A stretch of DNA of 64,000 nt, taken from assembly GCA_910579175.1 (NCBI GenBank), contig CAJTTB010000001.1, positions 83,554 to 147,553 of the forward strand, given 5' to 3'. Shown one piece after another: positions 63,868-64,000 of the stretch. Within the stretch, counting starts at the first letter, position 1, and each line of letters begins with the position of its first letter. The notes beneath the pieces are model-generated. The model saw nothing but the letters and a program-made list of their open reading frames with translations, had not been told where the DNA came from and ran no database searches. Source of the stretch: an uncultured Oscillospiraceae bacterium (GTDB taxonomy: Bacteria; Bacillota; Clostridia; Oscillospirales; Ruminococcaceae). The position numbers were made by a program, and so were the translations under genes.

Positions 63868-64000
63868 GATTATCCCCTTATACACCAAAATATGATTAGG
63901 TTAAGTTCATCATCCAATTTCCCTGATGTTTCTTAATAAAGCAACTATATCTCAATTCTTGATTATGATAAGTTCTATCATCTGTTTTTACAGATACATT
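63868..64000. other. Upstream region of the GGDEF/EAL gene
   Basis: The last 130 bases of the window are AT-rich and hold the 5' leader of the sensor gene. No promoter pair or riboswitch was recognised. Confidence 0.4.

Overview
The window looks like chromosome of an AT-rich, low-GC Gram-positive bacterium of the Clostridia type. Reasons: T-box leaders in front of hisS-aspS and of a probable tryptophan transporter cluster, paired pyrB-pyrI, a complete mreBCD-PBP2 cluster, a BofA-like sporulation protein, lipobox lipoproteins, choline-binding-type cell-wall repeats, and strong AGGAGG-like ribosome sites. I do not assign a species. No rRNA, tRNA, prophage or CRISPR array is visible.

Region 1 (1-9.5 kb): two exact-period 100-bp tandem repeats, then leftward genes: typA, tex, and a four-gene Gld-like ABC operon (ATPase, permease, GldG-like, DUF4340). 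Region 2 (9.5-15.4 kb): galM (left), then pyrB-pyrI, a radical SAM activase-like gene, a GNAT gene and a flavin reductase-like gene (right), then a MerR regulator (left). Region 3 (15.4-24.9 kb): two tandem 4.4-kb genes for secreted GH85 endo-beta-N-acetylglucosaminidases with cell-wall-binding repeats. The first carries an in-frame amber codon exactly where the second has a tryptophan. The second has a 30-bp perfect palindrome over its predicted promoter.

Region 4 (25-34.2 kb): deoD-deoB, a sugar ABC importer (lipoprotein and two permeases, no ATPase gene), an AraC regulator, and a divergent pair of uroporphyrinogen-decarboxylase-superfamily genes. Region 5 (34.2-36.4 kb): a LacI regulator divergent from a DUF434/NYN-like gene and a 53-aa protein, with two adjoining palindromes between them. 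Region 6 (36.4-41 kb): a TrpXYZ-type transporter operon, an orphan GIY-YIG/DUF4357 gene upstream of it, and a T-box leader upstream of both. Region 7 (41-49 kb): aroE, aroK, a BofA-like gene, a 56-aa cysteine protein with a TTG start, a nucleotidyltransferase module, and T-box-hisS-aspS.

Region 8 (48.5-58.7 kb): leftward cell-shape and housekeeping genes: zapA, U32 peptidase, dut, maf, mreB, mreC, mreD, PBP2, a MinD-like gene and mgsA. MinC, MinE and RodA are absent from the positions where they often sit. Region 9 (58.7-64 kb): an IS605-family tnpB-only element with a candidate omega RNA, an acetyltransferase-like membrane protein overlapping ogt at the 3' ends, and a sensor protein with degenerate GGDEF and altered EAL domains.

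The most notable items are the amber-interrupted GH85 paralogue, the T-box/GIY-YIG/TrpXYZ arrangement, the nucleotidyltransferase plus internally duplicated partner, and two small genes (36164-36325 and 43095-43265).
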